DNA from: Loxodes magnus
Taxonomy: Eukaryota > Ciliophora > Karyorelictea > Loxodida > Loxodidae
Assembly (NCBI GenBank): GCA_946699065.1
Contig: CAMPDV010000078.1
Span: forward strand, 310,001 to 374,000
Length of the DNA stretch: 64,000 bases
Direction of reading: 5' to 3'
Of this stretch, positions 12,774 through 24,558 are shown one piece after another; position 1 is the stretch's first letter, and every line of letters begins with the position of its first letter. The translations under genes and the position numbers were made by a program. Below the pieces are notes generated by a model. The model saw only the letters and a list, made by a program, of their open reading frames with translations, did no database searches and was not told where the DNA came from.

Positions 12774-13540
12774 TTAGTAAATTGCTTTTCTTTTCTTTTT
12801 TTTTCCATTTTAATTTTTATAACTTACTTTAATAACTATTTAATTAAAATAACTACACTAATAATTTTCCTTACTTAATTTCAATACAATTAAACAATTA
12901 AATTACTTATTTAATAAGCATATTTATAAATATCTTATTTCTAAAACATTTATTTAAAAATTCTATTTTTGTCTTAAACAAGACAGATATAAAACTAATA
13001 GAACATTGTACAAGCTTTTACAATTTTAATTATTTTATATCTTTTTACTTTTAAATAAAAGGATAAATTATTACCATTTTATAATTTTAATTAAATAATT
13101 TGCTATTGTATAAAAGATATTAATTAATTGAAGAACTCTACATTATAATTAAATTTGCTTAAATATTAGAGATGTCTTTAATCTTTTTATTTGAAAGAAA
13201 TCTTCAGTGTAATTTTAGGTGAGATTTAAAATAAATAGAATAAGAATCAGTGTATCCTTTATAGACTGCAGTTCTAAAGCTTTGTGAAGTTTGATGCATT
13301 TATTAAGATTTGAAATATTTGCTCTAATTATCTTAAGCAAAAATAAATAAAAAATAAAATATTAATATATAAAAAGATCTATCATCTATATGGTTATTTT
13401 CATTAGAACATTATTTTCTTATAAATCTTCTTTATAAAGGTCTGTAAAATATTTATTTCATATACCTAGAATACTCTATTTACTTTATTTTTCAATTCGT
13501 TAAAATTAAAATAAAATTTCTATTTTATTAAAGAAATAAA
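12774..13540. other. Divergent intergenic region
   Basis: This lies between the WD40 gene (minus) and the membrane-protein gene (plus), so it should hold both promoters. The sequence is AT-rich, and I saw no conserved motif or further gene. Confidence 0.5.
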
Positions 13541-15640
13541 ATGCTAAAATGTATAAAATGGAAAATCAATCAAATGCCTTAAATAAGAGACTAAAAAAAG
13601 TTCACTGCTAGAATTTTAAGAAGGCATTTCAGATAATTTCGCTGATATTAATAAAATCCTTACTGGCTGTGGATTTACTTGAGAGACTAAGGAAATTTAA
13701 TAGAATAATTAATAATAATAAACCAAAGATTCCAAGAATCTGAATCGCTGAAAGAAATTAATTTAGCTGTAGGAAACTATTTCGCCTTTTTATGATGAAA
13801 ATTTAATTAATTCAGCTGATAGTAAGAAGTTTATCCTTAATGTGGATCTGAAATTATTAAAGAGGTAAAATCGAGAGAATTCCTTCCCCGATAGAAAATT
13901 TGGCTAGAGGCAAGGAAGATAACGATAATAGCATTAAATAGCATTAAGAATAAAGACTAGTATGACTCGATTTTCATCAAGTGCTAGATAGTAGTAGCGT
14001 AAATACGAAACAAGAACAATCTTTTCCTTCTCCTCCTGCAGTAGAAAGAAGTTAATCCTTTCCAAGAATATTAGGAAAGATTCCTACCTTCGAGAACTTC
14101 AGATAAATTAATAGCAGATAGAATAGATTATTCGAATTTTTTAACTTCCTCTCCTTAAGTAAAATTTATGCTTGATTAGGAAGGTTTCAATTTCTTTAAT
14201 TATTTTGAGTCATAATATAAGCACTGAGGTAGCAAGAGTAAAGCAAGCAAGATCTGTTTCTAGCTCGATAATAAGAAATTGCAAAATAAAGAGATACTAG
14301 GTTATGGAATAAAAGAAGAACAATGCTTAGTATACTAAGAGCAGCTAACAAGTAGGTGAAGTTTCGACATTACTTTGCAAGGTTACTTTACAGAATGATT
14401 GTATAATGCCTTTTATATTTTAAGAATCAAAAAATTAAAAATATAAAATAGATTCTACACTTACTTCTACTTAATTTCCTACTATTTATTAATTATTCTT
14501 CTTATCACTATAACTATCAAGTTAGTTAGCACACTATACTTTCGGTAGAATACAATACCAATAGTCTGCATTAATAAATCTTACTTCTCTCTGGTAATTT
14601 TGATTGACAGTCTTTCTATATAATTCAAGCCCATATTATCAATAATTAACTAAATAGCCTTTTTTATCTAATAAATATATTAATAAAAATGGTTATATGC
14701 TTGCTTTATTTTAAATTAAGGAAAATTTAAACAAGCTTAGTATTTTACCTAATGATAGCTCTTTTTAGAAATGCCTAAGTCAATATTTATTATAGTCTTC
14801 TATCTCCTTCACTTCTTGAAGCTATTAATTTTCACTTGATCTTGAAATAAGCTTTGTATAATTATTACATTTTTTACCCTTCTTGATTTAGTTTATTTTA
14901 TTAATTTACTTAAACTAAATATATCTTCTTTCACTCTACAACTAAGCTTCTTAATCTCAAGTATATCTCAAGTCCTGATTTTGTAACATATCAAAAACTT
15001 CTAAAATATCTCCAGTATTACTAACTCTCAACAGATCTGCTTTATTTTACATCCATGAACTAATAACTCCTTGCTTGAATAACAGTTTTCAGATTTATTT
15101 CCCTTTATCATAACTTATAATTATTAAGCTTTTATACCTTAGACATTTCTTCTTAAATACTCTAATATTTGATCATTTTCTGTTCATTCTTAGGAATTTG
15201 TTGATGCTTTGCTTTTGAACTTAGTTCAGAAACCTGATTATTTATAGCTTTATCTCATAAATTAAGTAGCTGATGTAACTATATCAATTAGACTGCGTTT
15301 ATTGATAATTTTTTATTTAACTTTTTGATATTCACGCATTTTTAGCCCCATCAAAAAGCTTAAATTAAAAGAGTAAGGCACTCACTTATATCTCATAACT
15401 GTAGCTTTAGAAATAGTCATACTGATATATACCAACAACAGACTATTAGAAGGATTTTCCCATTTAAATTCTTTCTTACACATTACCTAAACTGGAAAAA
15501 ATATCTTAGCCTAACCTCTTAATTGCTATTTACACTATCAATTCTAGAATAATCTAACACTCTTTTCCATACCAAAGTTATATAATTTTTCCTTTAACTT
15601 GAAAGATTATACCCTTTACCTTATAATCAACATAGAATGA
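13541..15640 (+). CDS. Polytopic membrane protein of unknown family, interrupted by short introns
   Basis: The N-terminal third is hydrophilic, rich in Ser, Asn, Asp and Gln. The rest has about seven to nine hydrophobic segments and no recognisable family motif. Frames join through GT-AG introns: one probably at 13,550-13,586 after the first codons, one near 13,866-13,908 (43 nt), and one at 14,040-14,073 (34 nt, GTAGAA...ATTAG, phase 0), after which a single frame stays open to TGA at 15,638-15,640. A second in-frame TGA follows at 15,647. TGA reads as Trp in KHWGSK, SRWSFD and EWLYN. The start and the first intron are the least certain parts. The shadow frame from 13,549 has poor protein character and was not used. 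Confidence 0.65.
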
Positions 15641-15799
15641 AAAATGAATGAAGTAATAAGCAAGCTAAAAGGATTAAAACCTTAAACTAGTAAAGTATTA
15701 GACATAAATAAGTGTATTTAATGCTTAGATTATTAAACATTACTTAATTTTACTTTCTAGTTAGCCAATTAAATTTAAAATACCTAATTAATAAATTAA

Positions 15800-16850
15800 A
15801 TGGCTTCTAGCAAGTTAATTATTAAATTATTGGCTGTCCTAAACAGCTCAGCCGCTTTAGTGATGCTTGCAGCAAAAAACAACAGAAGAGCTTTGATGGT
15901 AAAATTTAAGTTTTATGAAAATGCTAAGAATCATAGATTGAATTCCAAGCCTTCGATAAGAAATCCATCAAGACTTATAGTTCTTTCTAAGAGATATAGC
16001 AAAGCTACAATATTTTCCATGATTGCTATTACTGGATTAAAGTCTAGAACTAGATGAACTTGATTAAAAAGTTCGCAGTTAACCATTTCGTTGATTTGAC
16101 TAACGAAGAATTCTGAAAGACTTGCTTAGGATACAAGGATACTTAAGGCATAGAACTACATATATGAATATGTATAAAATGTTGCTGATTCTCTTGATTG
16201 GGAATTGAAGGGAGCTTTAACATCTGTCAAAGATTAAAACCAATGCGAAAGTTGCTATGCTTTCAGTGATGTAGAAAGTTTGGAAGGAGCTTACTTCCAA
16301 AAGACTGGACACAATTGGAATCCTTCTCTGAATAAGAACTAGTTGACTGTTCTAATTCATTTTGCAACCAAGGATACAATGGTGGATGGGTGGACTCTGC
16401 CTTCCAATATTGGCAATAGAACAGTGAAGAGACTGAATCAGATTATCCAAACACTGGTGTAGATGGAAGCTGCAAATATTATTCATCCAAGACTATTACC
16501 GGAATAGCAAACTTTGTAGAAGTTCTCTCTAATGAAGTTGCTTTTAAAAATACAGTAAACGGACATATTATATCAGTTGCAGTTGATGTTTCAAATAGAT
16601 CATTCTATTCTTGAGACATTTATAATGGATAATACTCAGCTTCACCTAACCATGGTGTAAATCTTGTTAGTTATGTACTGAAAATGGGCAAGACTATTTG
16701 AGAATCAATAATTCGTGGGGTACATAATGAGGAGAGAAAGGATATAATAGATTGAAGAGAACCGATTCAAGAGCTTTAGTTGGACAATGTCAAGTTGCCT
16801 CAACTGATGATGCCAATGAGTATGTAGACTAAATATTTGTTTTTTTCAAT
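15800..16850 (+). pseudogene. Cathepsin L-like cysteine protease pseudogene (papain family C1A)
   Basis: A signal peptide (MASSKLIIKLLAVL) is followed, in shifted frames, by the inhibitory propeptide (FAVNHFVDLTNEEF), the catalytic-Cys region (QCESCYAFS, where the family has CGSCWAFS), SEQELVDCS, YNGGW, the catalytic His (NHGVNLVSY) and the Asn region NNSWGTQWGEKGY. The last block proves the code because its Gln is TAA and its second Trp is TGA. At least four frame changes interrupt it. Near 16,310 two extra bases sit inside the segment KTG-QLESFSEQ. Near 16,670 one G is missing before ENGQDY. Further shifts lie near 15,930 and 16,150. The changes fall inside conserved blocks without GT-AG boundaries, so they are indels rather than introns. 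The missing Gly before the active Cys also suggests decay. Confidence 0.85.
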
Positions 16851-16973
16851 TAAATAATAATAAATACAGTGGTAAGCCAACTTAGGTATAGCCACTTAAT
16901 TAAACAACTATATCTCTTCAATTTCTTCGTTTTAGACATAGCTAACATAATACTTTTACATTCTGTATCACAA

Positions 16974-17610
16974 TCATTTTTTTCGAAGTTATATCTCTAA
17001 TATTTCACCAGCTAGTTTTATTTATCTATATATAGCAAATAATAAATTTACCATTTTATGTCTTTATTATTAGGTATTTACTTAGATTAAGCACTCTTTC
17101 CAGTCTCTTGTCTTAGTTTCTATTTAAAGAGTTCTAATTTGCATAGGTACAATATAATTGAATTTGAGCTTTGATATATGATGATTATATATCATTATTA
17201 TGGATAAGAAGGGAGTTTAACTTTATAGATTTGATTCCAACTTATTTTTAAGTTTACTTTTTATATTTAATTGAACTTCTTCCCTGCTTTTAACTTTCTA
17301 ATTCACTCTTTTAAGTCAATCGAAAGTCTTAGCATCATCGACAAAATTTTTAATTGGTTTAACTTCAACACTAGAATTGATTCTTTAAGACTAAATAGCA
17401 AACTTTAAGCTGATAAAGTAAAGGCTTAACTTTCTTCCTGTCTTAAGAGATTGAGTTTGTCATAATTTTCTTAGAGCCTTTAAAGAAAGCATTTATCACC
17501 TTCAGTCTATTCTTCTAAAAGGTTTAAATAAAGCTTATTTTTATTCCTAATCTTAAATATATTTCTTAGTCAAAAGTCTGTTATTCTGTAACTCTATTTT
17601 AAGGCAACAT
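16974..17610 (-). CDS. Small coiled-coil protein, function unknown
   Basis: On the minus strand ATG at 17,610-17,608 starts MLPQNRVTEQQTFDQE. A Glu/Gln/Leu-rich helix (EEQTEGDKCFLQRLQENYDKLN) and then a stretch with VDDAKTFDWLKRVNQKVKSR follow in other frames, so two short introns or indels are needed near 17,530 and 17,400. The frame closes at TGA 16,976-16,974 with another TGA two codons on, the doubled-stop pattern seen in other genes here. TGA is Trp in TFDWLKR. Frame joins are not resolved, so the exon structure is provisional. I recognise no family. It converges on the cathepsin pseudogene. Confidence 0.5.
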
Positions 17611-17639
17611 TTCATATGATCTAAAATAATAGATTAGTC

Positions 17640-17900
17640 TCTTAAGGAAGGATAGCGAAGAGACTGTAAAAAGTTAGTAATTAGATGGGAATAAGTTAGT
17701 AAGCGATTTTGAAGTAAAAGGGTAGATAGGAATAAATTAAAGGTAGGTGGGTAACTTAATAGTATCTAAAGTAGAGAAATAGATAGTAAGTAGATATAGG
17801 TAAGAGTATAAGTAGAGATGTATATAGTAGCTAATTAAGAAGAATAGAAGTAACTGATTTAGTAATAGTTAAATATAAAGTATTAGTGTCTTTATAACTA
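17640..17900. other. Purine-rich tract with many GTA/TAG words
   Basis: The plus strand here is unusually rich in G and A for this window and full of GTAAG, GTAG and ATAG words. It lies between the divergent start of the minus-strand coiled-coil gene and the F-box/LRR gene, so it may be promoter or 5' untranslated sequence. It resembles the GT/AG-rich style of the intron array at 60-61 kb but shows no fixed spacing. Confidence 0.35.
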
Positions 17901-17996
17901 TACTTTACTTTAGAATTTACTCTATAATTCTCTTTAGAATTATCTAATTACAATGTAAATACCTTATTTCAACCACATTATCTTTTACTATATAAA

Positions 17997-20254
17997 ATGG
18001 GAGCTTGTTGTGTTAATAACAAAAAGCTAACCCGCTAGAGGGAATTAACCGAGATATATCGTACTGAACATCAGTAAAACTAGGCTACGTTTTCATCTCA
18101 ACCTTAAAAGGATAAAGGATTAGGACGAAACGAAGAAGTAAAGCTTCAAAATAGTTTTTAAGTAGAACATCAAAGAATAGAATTGAAGCTAGATATAAAC
18201 TAAGATTTCAGTCACCAACTAAATACACTGGGAAACTAAGAAGATATTATTAAAATAAATAAAATTGAGCTTTAAGTATAAAACTAATAAGTGAATGAGA
18301 GCTAAATATAAAAAGTTTGGAAGAATTAAAATATTATAAATTACATTATTTAGTTCTTAGAAAATAAAGACATTGCTATTCTGTAATAAGTCAATAGACA
18401 TTTCAACTAATATAGGTACTTTTATAGGTCTCTAGAAATTGGTAGTTATTAAGAAGATAAGTAAATTACCAAAAGCTAAGTTAAATGAACATTAAAGTAA
18501 ATATCTAAATCTGATGTAGAGATTTTAACAATAAGCACTTATAAATTTCCTGAAAGATTGAAAAATTAGATTTCTGATATATTGGTAGTTAGTATCTAAT
18601 AAAGACTGAAATCTTTAAGAAACAATTAATAACTAAAAATGAAAGATTTGGATTTAGATAGAATAAACTTAAATAATAACTTATGCTTTACTATTTCTCA
18701 TTTTAGCTAGCTAAGGGTCTTAAGAATACTTGAAGATTTAAATGATTAATCTTTATGGTTTTTACAATAATTACCTAAGTTAGAATTAATTAATTTTCGA
18801 AAAGCTGAATAATTAACGGGATAATTCTTGGTAGATTATTGCTAAAACTTGAATTTGAAAAGCCTAAATTTATAAAGTACTAAATTAGAATATGAAAAGA
18901 TTAAACTTTTTCTATAAGTAAAAGGAAAAAATCTACAAGACATTAACATTTACTCTACCTTTCATATATAAAGTATAATAAAATTTGGTCCTAATTTAAT
19001 TACTATTACACTTATAAAACTTGAAATATTAAATAAATGATTAAATAAATTTGGGGGTTCTTAACTATAAAATTTAGATATAGAATGTAAAGATACTTCA
19101 GTGTAAGAAACTTAAAAATTGTTTTATAGACAAAACAGTTTATAAACTATTAGGATTAATAATCTAAAATTTTATAATTCCTATTGATTTATTCTTTTAG
19201 TTTGTAGATCTAAAAATTTGAAAGATCTCAGCTTATACAATTTAGAAATTTAAGAGAATGAATAAGAAAATGTATAAATATAAGAAAAAGAATAGCAGCT
19301 AATGAATAATATTAACTTCTAGATTTAGGAATAATTTAAGTTATAGTAATTATACTTATCTGGAAATGCATATATAAGTAGTCAATTTATCAAGTTGCTC
19401 CTATATAACTCTCCCTTCTTAGTATCAATATCATTTTATGAAGTCACTTTTATAGATGATTGACATTTATAGTAATCCAGCTTAGCTTAGTGAATTTAAG
19501 CAGTAGAATAAGATTTAAACTCTTAAAATGGGAAGTTACTTTAACTTGAGACTGCTAGATTTTATAGATGCAATAATTTAAGAGATGACATTTTATAACT
19601 GATATTTATAAACTCTCCTAATCTAAAGAAATTGGAACTTTAAAAATAAGATAATATTTAAGATTAGACATTTCATTAAATAGGAATTTATAATAAGAAC
19701 ATTTAATACTTATAATTATACCAACTTAACTTAAATCTTAAACTATTCATTTTATATTACAAAATTAAAAGAAATTAAAAGAAATTTAACTTAGTTAAAT
19801 GGAAGGATTATAAAAACAGACTTTCAAGATATTCAATACTTACTGCTAGTAAATACAAAGAATTAAGCTTATTAATTGTTAAATAAACCAGAAAAATTGC
19901 ATTAGTGAAATAGTAAAAATATTAACTTTAAAAGAACTATCGCTAAATTCTTGCAATTTAGGTAACGAAGATGCTATTTAAATAATAAAAAACTGTAACT
20001 AGCTTGAATACTTAAACTTAAATAACAATCACGAAATAAACTAAGAAGCATTTCCTATATAAGATGAATAAGGATTTTAATATTTAATTTGGAATAATTT
20101 AAAAAAATTAAATTTATCTGGTTGTTATAAATTAGAAGAAGAATATATCGTTAAATTAAGCCAAAAATTAAAAAAAATAATAATTGAATATGACAATTCT
20201 AAGTAGTTAAACGAAATAGAAGAAATGAATTTAGAATAGGAAGACTTTAGTTGA
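17997..20254 (+). CDS. F-box and leucine-rich-repeat protein with N-terminal acylation signal
   Basis: ATG at 17,997 opens MGACCVNNKK, a classical N-myristoylation signal (Gly2) with a Cys pair suited to palmitoylation, so membrane anchoring is likely. Residues about 105-140 look like an F-box (IINYIIQFLENKDIAILQQV). From about residue 190 there are many irregular LRRs of the cysteine-containing or FBXL kind (e.g. LKELSLNSCNLGNEDA). F-box/LRR proteins act as substrate receptors of SCF ubiquitin ligases. One frame is open for about 590 codons. The LRRs then continue in the +2 frame after about 19,740-19,815, explained either by a 26-nt GT-AG intron (GTTAAA...AACAG at 19,793-19,818) or by a one-base deletion. 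The end is set at TGA 20,252-20,254, since the sequence after it loses LRR character. Confidence 0.75.
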
Positions 20255-21419
20255 AGACTTAAAATGAAAACAATTGATAGACTTAATAAAATATTTGATA
20301 ATTAAATGATATAAATAAATAAAATAATAGGATACCATTATTTACATGGTTTAAAATATTATTCTTATAAATCTTTATTTCTTATTATTATCATTTCCAT
20401 ATTTATTTATAATCAAACTTTTAAATTTAACTTTTCTAATTCTTTTATGTTTGTATATTCATTATCTAAGTTATCTATACAGAATCATAGCAACTATTAG
20501 AAACATTATTTAGCTTTAATTTTAGAAAGACAAGGATTAGAATAGTGGAATATAGCATTTAGTTTAATTATGATCAATTTTAATATAGGAAAAGATAATA
20601 TAATTACTGCAGTGTAAACTAGTACTTAGACTTTACGCTCAAGGACTAATGCAACCTTGATTCATTTTTTTCTAAGGAATTCCAGTAGAGATTAAAAAAG
20701 TTCATTCAGACAATTCTAGATTGCTAAATAAGTTCAAATTCTAATACTTACGCTAATTACCAAACATTAAAACTTTTTAAATGTAAAAGGGTTATCTTCA
20801 TATTAGATATATATTAAGAAAAAAACAATCCATTTACTTTCTAGCAATTAAGTCTTCTAATTTATAATTGTGACAAATGTAATTCAACAGAACTCACAAT
20901 TTATTCAGTATAAATCTTAATTTTTCTTAAAAAGTAAACTTGTTAGCTTGTTCTCAACTTATAACAGACTGTATTAATAACTTAGACGATCAAAGTATAT
21001 AATGCGAAACGGAAAAGAATTGTATTAAAATTAATATATTTCATAATTTCCTTCCAGTTATGCTTTAAATGGAGGTAGCTGCATACAATACAAGTTTTCA
21101 GATATTTTCTTGTAATTTTCAAATTAAATACTGATTCTAAATGTCTTAATTATAAAATATTATTTTATAAGCAGATCCTCAAATTAATTAATTTATATCA
21201 AACTTAATTATAAAAATATTAAGAAACTTGTGACTTAAATAATATATAATGAAGAAGGAAAAATTATAATTATTGCTGATGCTTAGAAAAGTAAAAGTTT
21301 AAAGATTTATTAAATTAATTTCAATGAAACCTAAATAAAAAATTAATAGAAATTAAATTAAAAATTTAATTATAAACATTACAGTTCATTCAAATAATAA
21401 AAAGTATAAATAAATTTGA
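20255..21419. other. Intergenic region, possible 3' flank
   Basis: The frame of the F-box/LRR gene stays open past its assigned TGA, but the reading turns into Ile/Tyr/Phe-rich low-quality sequence. No further gene or RNA was supportable. Confidence 0.4.
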
Positions 21420-21895
21420 TTATAGAGCGCGCAGCACTCTCGTTGGTGCGCAGCCCTTTAAAAAAAATGTTTCATACTGACAAGAATGTTTCTTACTGAT
21501 AAAATTATCAGATACTGATAAATCTTGTTCGATACTGGTATAATTATTCAGTACTGATAAAAATGTTCAATACTGATATAATTTTAGAATACTCGTAATC
21601 TTTAATACTTGCTGTCCAAGGATATGGCAGGATTGTTCTCATTGCATCACCAAAGCAGAGGACGACATGTGTCAATTATGGGTACTTAAATTCCCCACCT
21701 CTGATGAAGCTCGCAATATTATTTCTTTTTCGTTCCAGAATTAAAACTAAGCCAGTGTCGAAGGTCTAAGAATCTTATGTCTCGAGGCCAAACCAAAGCA
21801 GAGGAAGACATAAAGTCGATTATGGGTACTTAACTTCCCCAACCTCTGATGAAGATGACCTTGTTGTTCACCTTCGAACAACTATGGGTGTTTTA
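21420..21895. repeat. Composite repeat: hairpin, degenerate tandem block and duplicated 60-bp unit
   Basis: Three parts follow each other. First comes a GC-rich hairpin-like start (GCGCGCAGCAC ... GTGCGCAGC, 21,426-21,452). Next is a degenerate tandem block built on TACTGATAAA (about 21,465-21,600). Last is a unit of about 60 bp present twice (21,650-21,707 and 21,791-21,850). Both copies share CCAAAGCAGAGGA, ATTATGGGTACTTAA and CCTCTGATGAAG. The part is much richer in G+C than its surroundings. Indels between the two copies break any shared frame, so it is not coding. It may be a non-coding RNA or a mobile-element remnant. Confidence 0.65.
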
Positions 21896-22147
21896 AAAAA
21901 AAAAATAATATAATAATATTAATTATATAATAATCTTATTATCTTAGAGCAGCACAATCATTATATAGGTTTTACGATTACATAGCAATATAACTATTAA
22001 GCAAATAATGAAACTATTTTAAAACTCATAATAAATAATTAAAATATAGCTAAATAAATAAGTTATAATCCTTTATTAATCTATAATACTAATTATTTTT
22101 TAATACCTCTTTTATGTATTTAAGAAAAGGGAATATATATTTATGAA

Positions 22148-22219
22148 GGGGAACTAGCTCAAATGGAAGAGCGCTCGCTTTGCATGCGAGAGGCAACGGG
22201 ATCGATACCCGTGTTCTCC
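22148..22219 (+). tRNA. tRNA-Ala (anticodon TGC)
   Basis: A full cloverleaf: a 7-bp acceptor stem (GGGGAAC with GTTCTCC, one G-T pair), D arm GCTC/GAGC, anticodon stem CTCGC/GCGAG with loop TTTGCAT, and T arm ACGGG/CCCGT. The discriminator base is A at 22,220. No intron and no encoded CCA. Confidence 0.97.
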
Positions 22220-22281
22220 ATTTTTATTATTTTTATTTGTTATAATGATAATATTTAATAAATATAAGATATATTTAATAA

Positions 22282-22354
22282 GCCGGTTTAGCTCAGTCGG
22301 TAGAGCGCCAGCCTTTTAAGCTGGTGGTCAAGGGTTCAAGTCCCTTAGTCGGCG
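22282..22354 (+). tRNA. tRNA-Lys (anticodon TTT)
   Basis: The acceptor stem pairs GCCGGTT with AGTCGGC, the D arm is GCTC/GAGC, the anticodon stem CCAGC/GCTGG encloses CTTTTAA, and the T loop GGTTCAAGTCC is a perfect B box. A run of T follows at 22,355 as a Pol III terminator. It lies 62 bp after tRNA-Ala in the same direction. Confidence 0.97.
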
Positions 22355-24355
22355 TTTTATTAAGTATTTTAGAATGTTAGTAAATAATAAATTAATATTA
22401 CTGAGATAGATATAAATTAAGGATATTAATTTTATTATTCAATTTTAATCTACTTTATATAATAAATCCTTATTAGTGATACTAATATTTATTTGATAAA
22501 GTATTCTAATTACTATATTTATATTGTTTCTCCCTTTAGTTTTATTTATAGTTTTTTCATATTACATAGAATAAATAATTTTTAAGAAAGCTTTGATATT
22601 TTAAAATATTTAAAGATAGTTTAATTAGCATTCTCAAGTTTAGCTTTAATTATATCTTTAATTTTTATTATACATTTATCCAAATAGTTTTTGTGTTAAG
22701 TTTATAATTATTTAATTTTAAACTTTTTGCTAGCTTTAAGATATTATATTCTTAAAATTTTGATTTTTCTATATTTTTTAATTTAACTAAATTTAATTTT
22801 TATAATTATATTTAGCTACAAATCATAAACCTGTTTTGAAGTACCTATTTTAATGAATGTTCTTAAACTTATTTATTTTTAGTGTAAGTTTGATAATTAT
22901 AAATTATCTTAATATTAAAATAAATTAATCCTTAATTTAATAGATTTAGATTATATATATTATTCCTATTCTATTATTAATCTTTTATTAATATCAACTA
23001 AAGGATTTAATGTCTGTCTATTTAATAAAATAAATAAAGAAATTGTATATAAAGATTGCTTTGTTGCTTTAGTTCATATTTTATTAATTTTTATTTAATA
23101 AGCAAAGCTATTATTTTTAAATTAATTTATAGTTATAGTAATTAAAGCATTTATGATATCAATAATTAAACTTTAGTTAATCTCATTAAGTTGACTAAAA
23201 GTAAAGTTAGTTGTATAATTATTAATTGTTTTATTAAAAAAGATAAGCTTCATTTAATTTATATTTAGCTTTATCTTTATTTTATAGAAATAGTTTAGAT
23301 TATTAAATTAATTTTAAGTTTATTTGTTCATAGTAAACTTTTGATTTATTTCAATTAAAAATCCTTCAAAATATAGCATAGATTTATTATTTTATAGTTT
23401 TCTATTCTTTTTTCCTATTTATATTTAATCTATCTTCTCGAAAGTTAAATTTAAACTTTAGGACTTCATATTCATAGAAAAGATAAAACCTTATAAAGTT
23501 GTTTAATTGAAAATAACTTATAATAATTATGGTTAATTCTATTTCTTCTAATTTTAAGTTTTTATAAATCTTATAATTTTTGATAATTATTTTAAAGGTT
23601 TAAGATGTAATATTTACTTTTAAATAAGTAATTGAAATACTTTCATTCAAGTTATTAAGCATGGATTATAAGTAAATATTTTAATTCTATTATAAAATTT
23701 CTACTTTAAAATACTTTAGAATATTTTAATTTAATCTATTTAATAATAATTTTATTTCTTAATGTTTTAAGCATTTAAAGAATTAATAATATTAGATATC
23801 CTTTTAGATAAGATGTAATTTAAATATTATTTATAACATATCTAATAGCAACTAAGTTTATATTCTTATATAGTGCTTATAGATTTGTATAGCATAGTAA
23901 GATATAAGCCTATCATATAAATTAAATTAATACCATACACTTTATGAATTTAGATGTTATTACTATTAAATACTAAAATATATAAATAGTAATATTATGA
24001 TCTTCATTATATCCAATTTACTAAGATATTATCTAAAATATTCTATTAATAAGCTATATGTAATTTAGTTTATAACAGTCTATTCTCCTTTAATATAAGA
24101 AGATATTCTAAATAATAAAAGTTTAATGCTTTAACACTTAGATAGCCTTATTAATATAAAAATTTGAAAATAATTCACTTTTGTCATAATAAAGTAATTT
24201 ATAAGATTGAAAGCTAAATAGAATATAAATCTAAGACAAATATTACACTTTTCCTTTTATTTTAAGAATATTAAATTTAATAGCTAAGATAACTTATTTC
24301 TAATTAACTTAGACAAAAGTATGTTTCTTTATCTAATAAAAGGATATATATTTAA
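22355..24355. other. AT-rich intergenic region
   Basis: Two kilobases of Ile/Leu/Asn/Lys-type codons in all frames, with no convincing start, no conserved block and no structured RNA. Nothing supportable. Confidence 0.5.
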
Positions 24356-24558
24356 ATGCTTGTAACAGCAATTGGTTAAAAGAAAAAGAAACTAAGTGAG
24401 ATTGATCAATTAATTGACATTAATAAACTTTATAAAAATTGGAGATTAAGAGATCTAACTCTCTGAATTATTAAAGTTGATTCGGACTCAAGTTTTTTAT
24501 TAAGCTAAAACCTTTGATGATTCTATTAAAGGAGGATTTACATTAATTAATTACTATT

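Noticed and set aside
13549..14040. Alternative frame from ATG 13,549 as the N-terminus of the membrane protein
   Set aside because: It is open but lacks acidic residues and looks like an antiphase shadow. The chosen frame has balanced composition and joins through GT-AG introns.
21790..21890. Hammerhead ribozyme (CTGATGA ... CGAAC)
   Set aside because: The helix II pair that must flank the core is mismatched, and the second copy lacks the pairing altogether.
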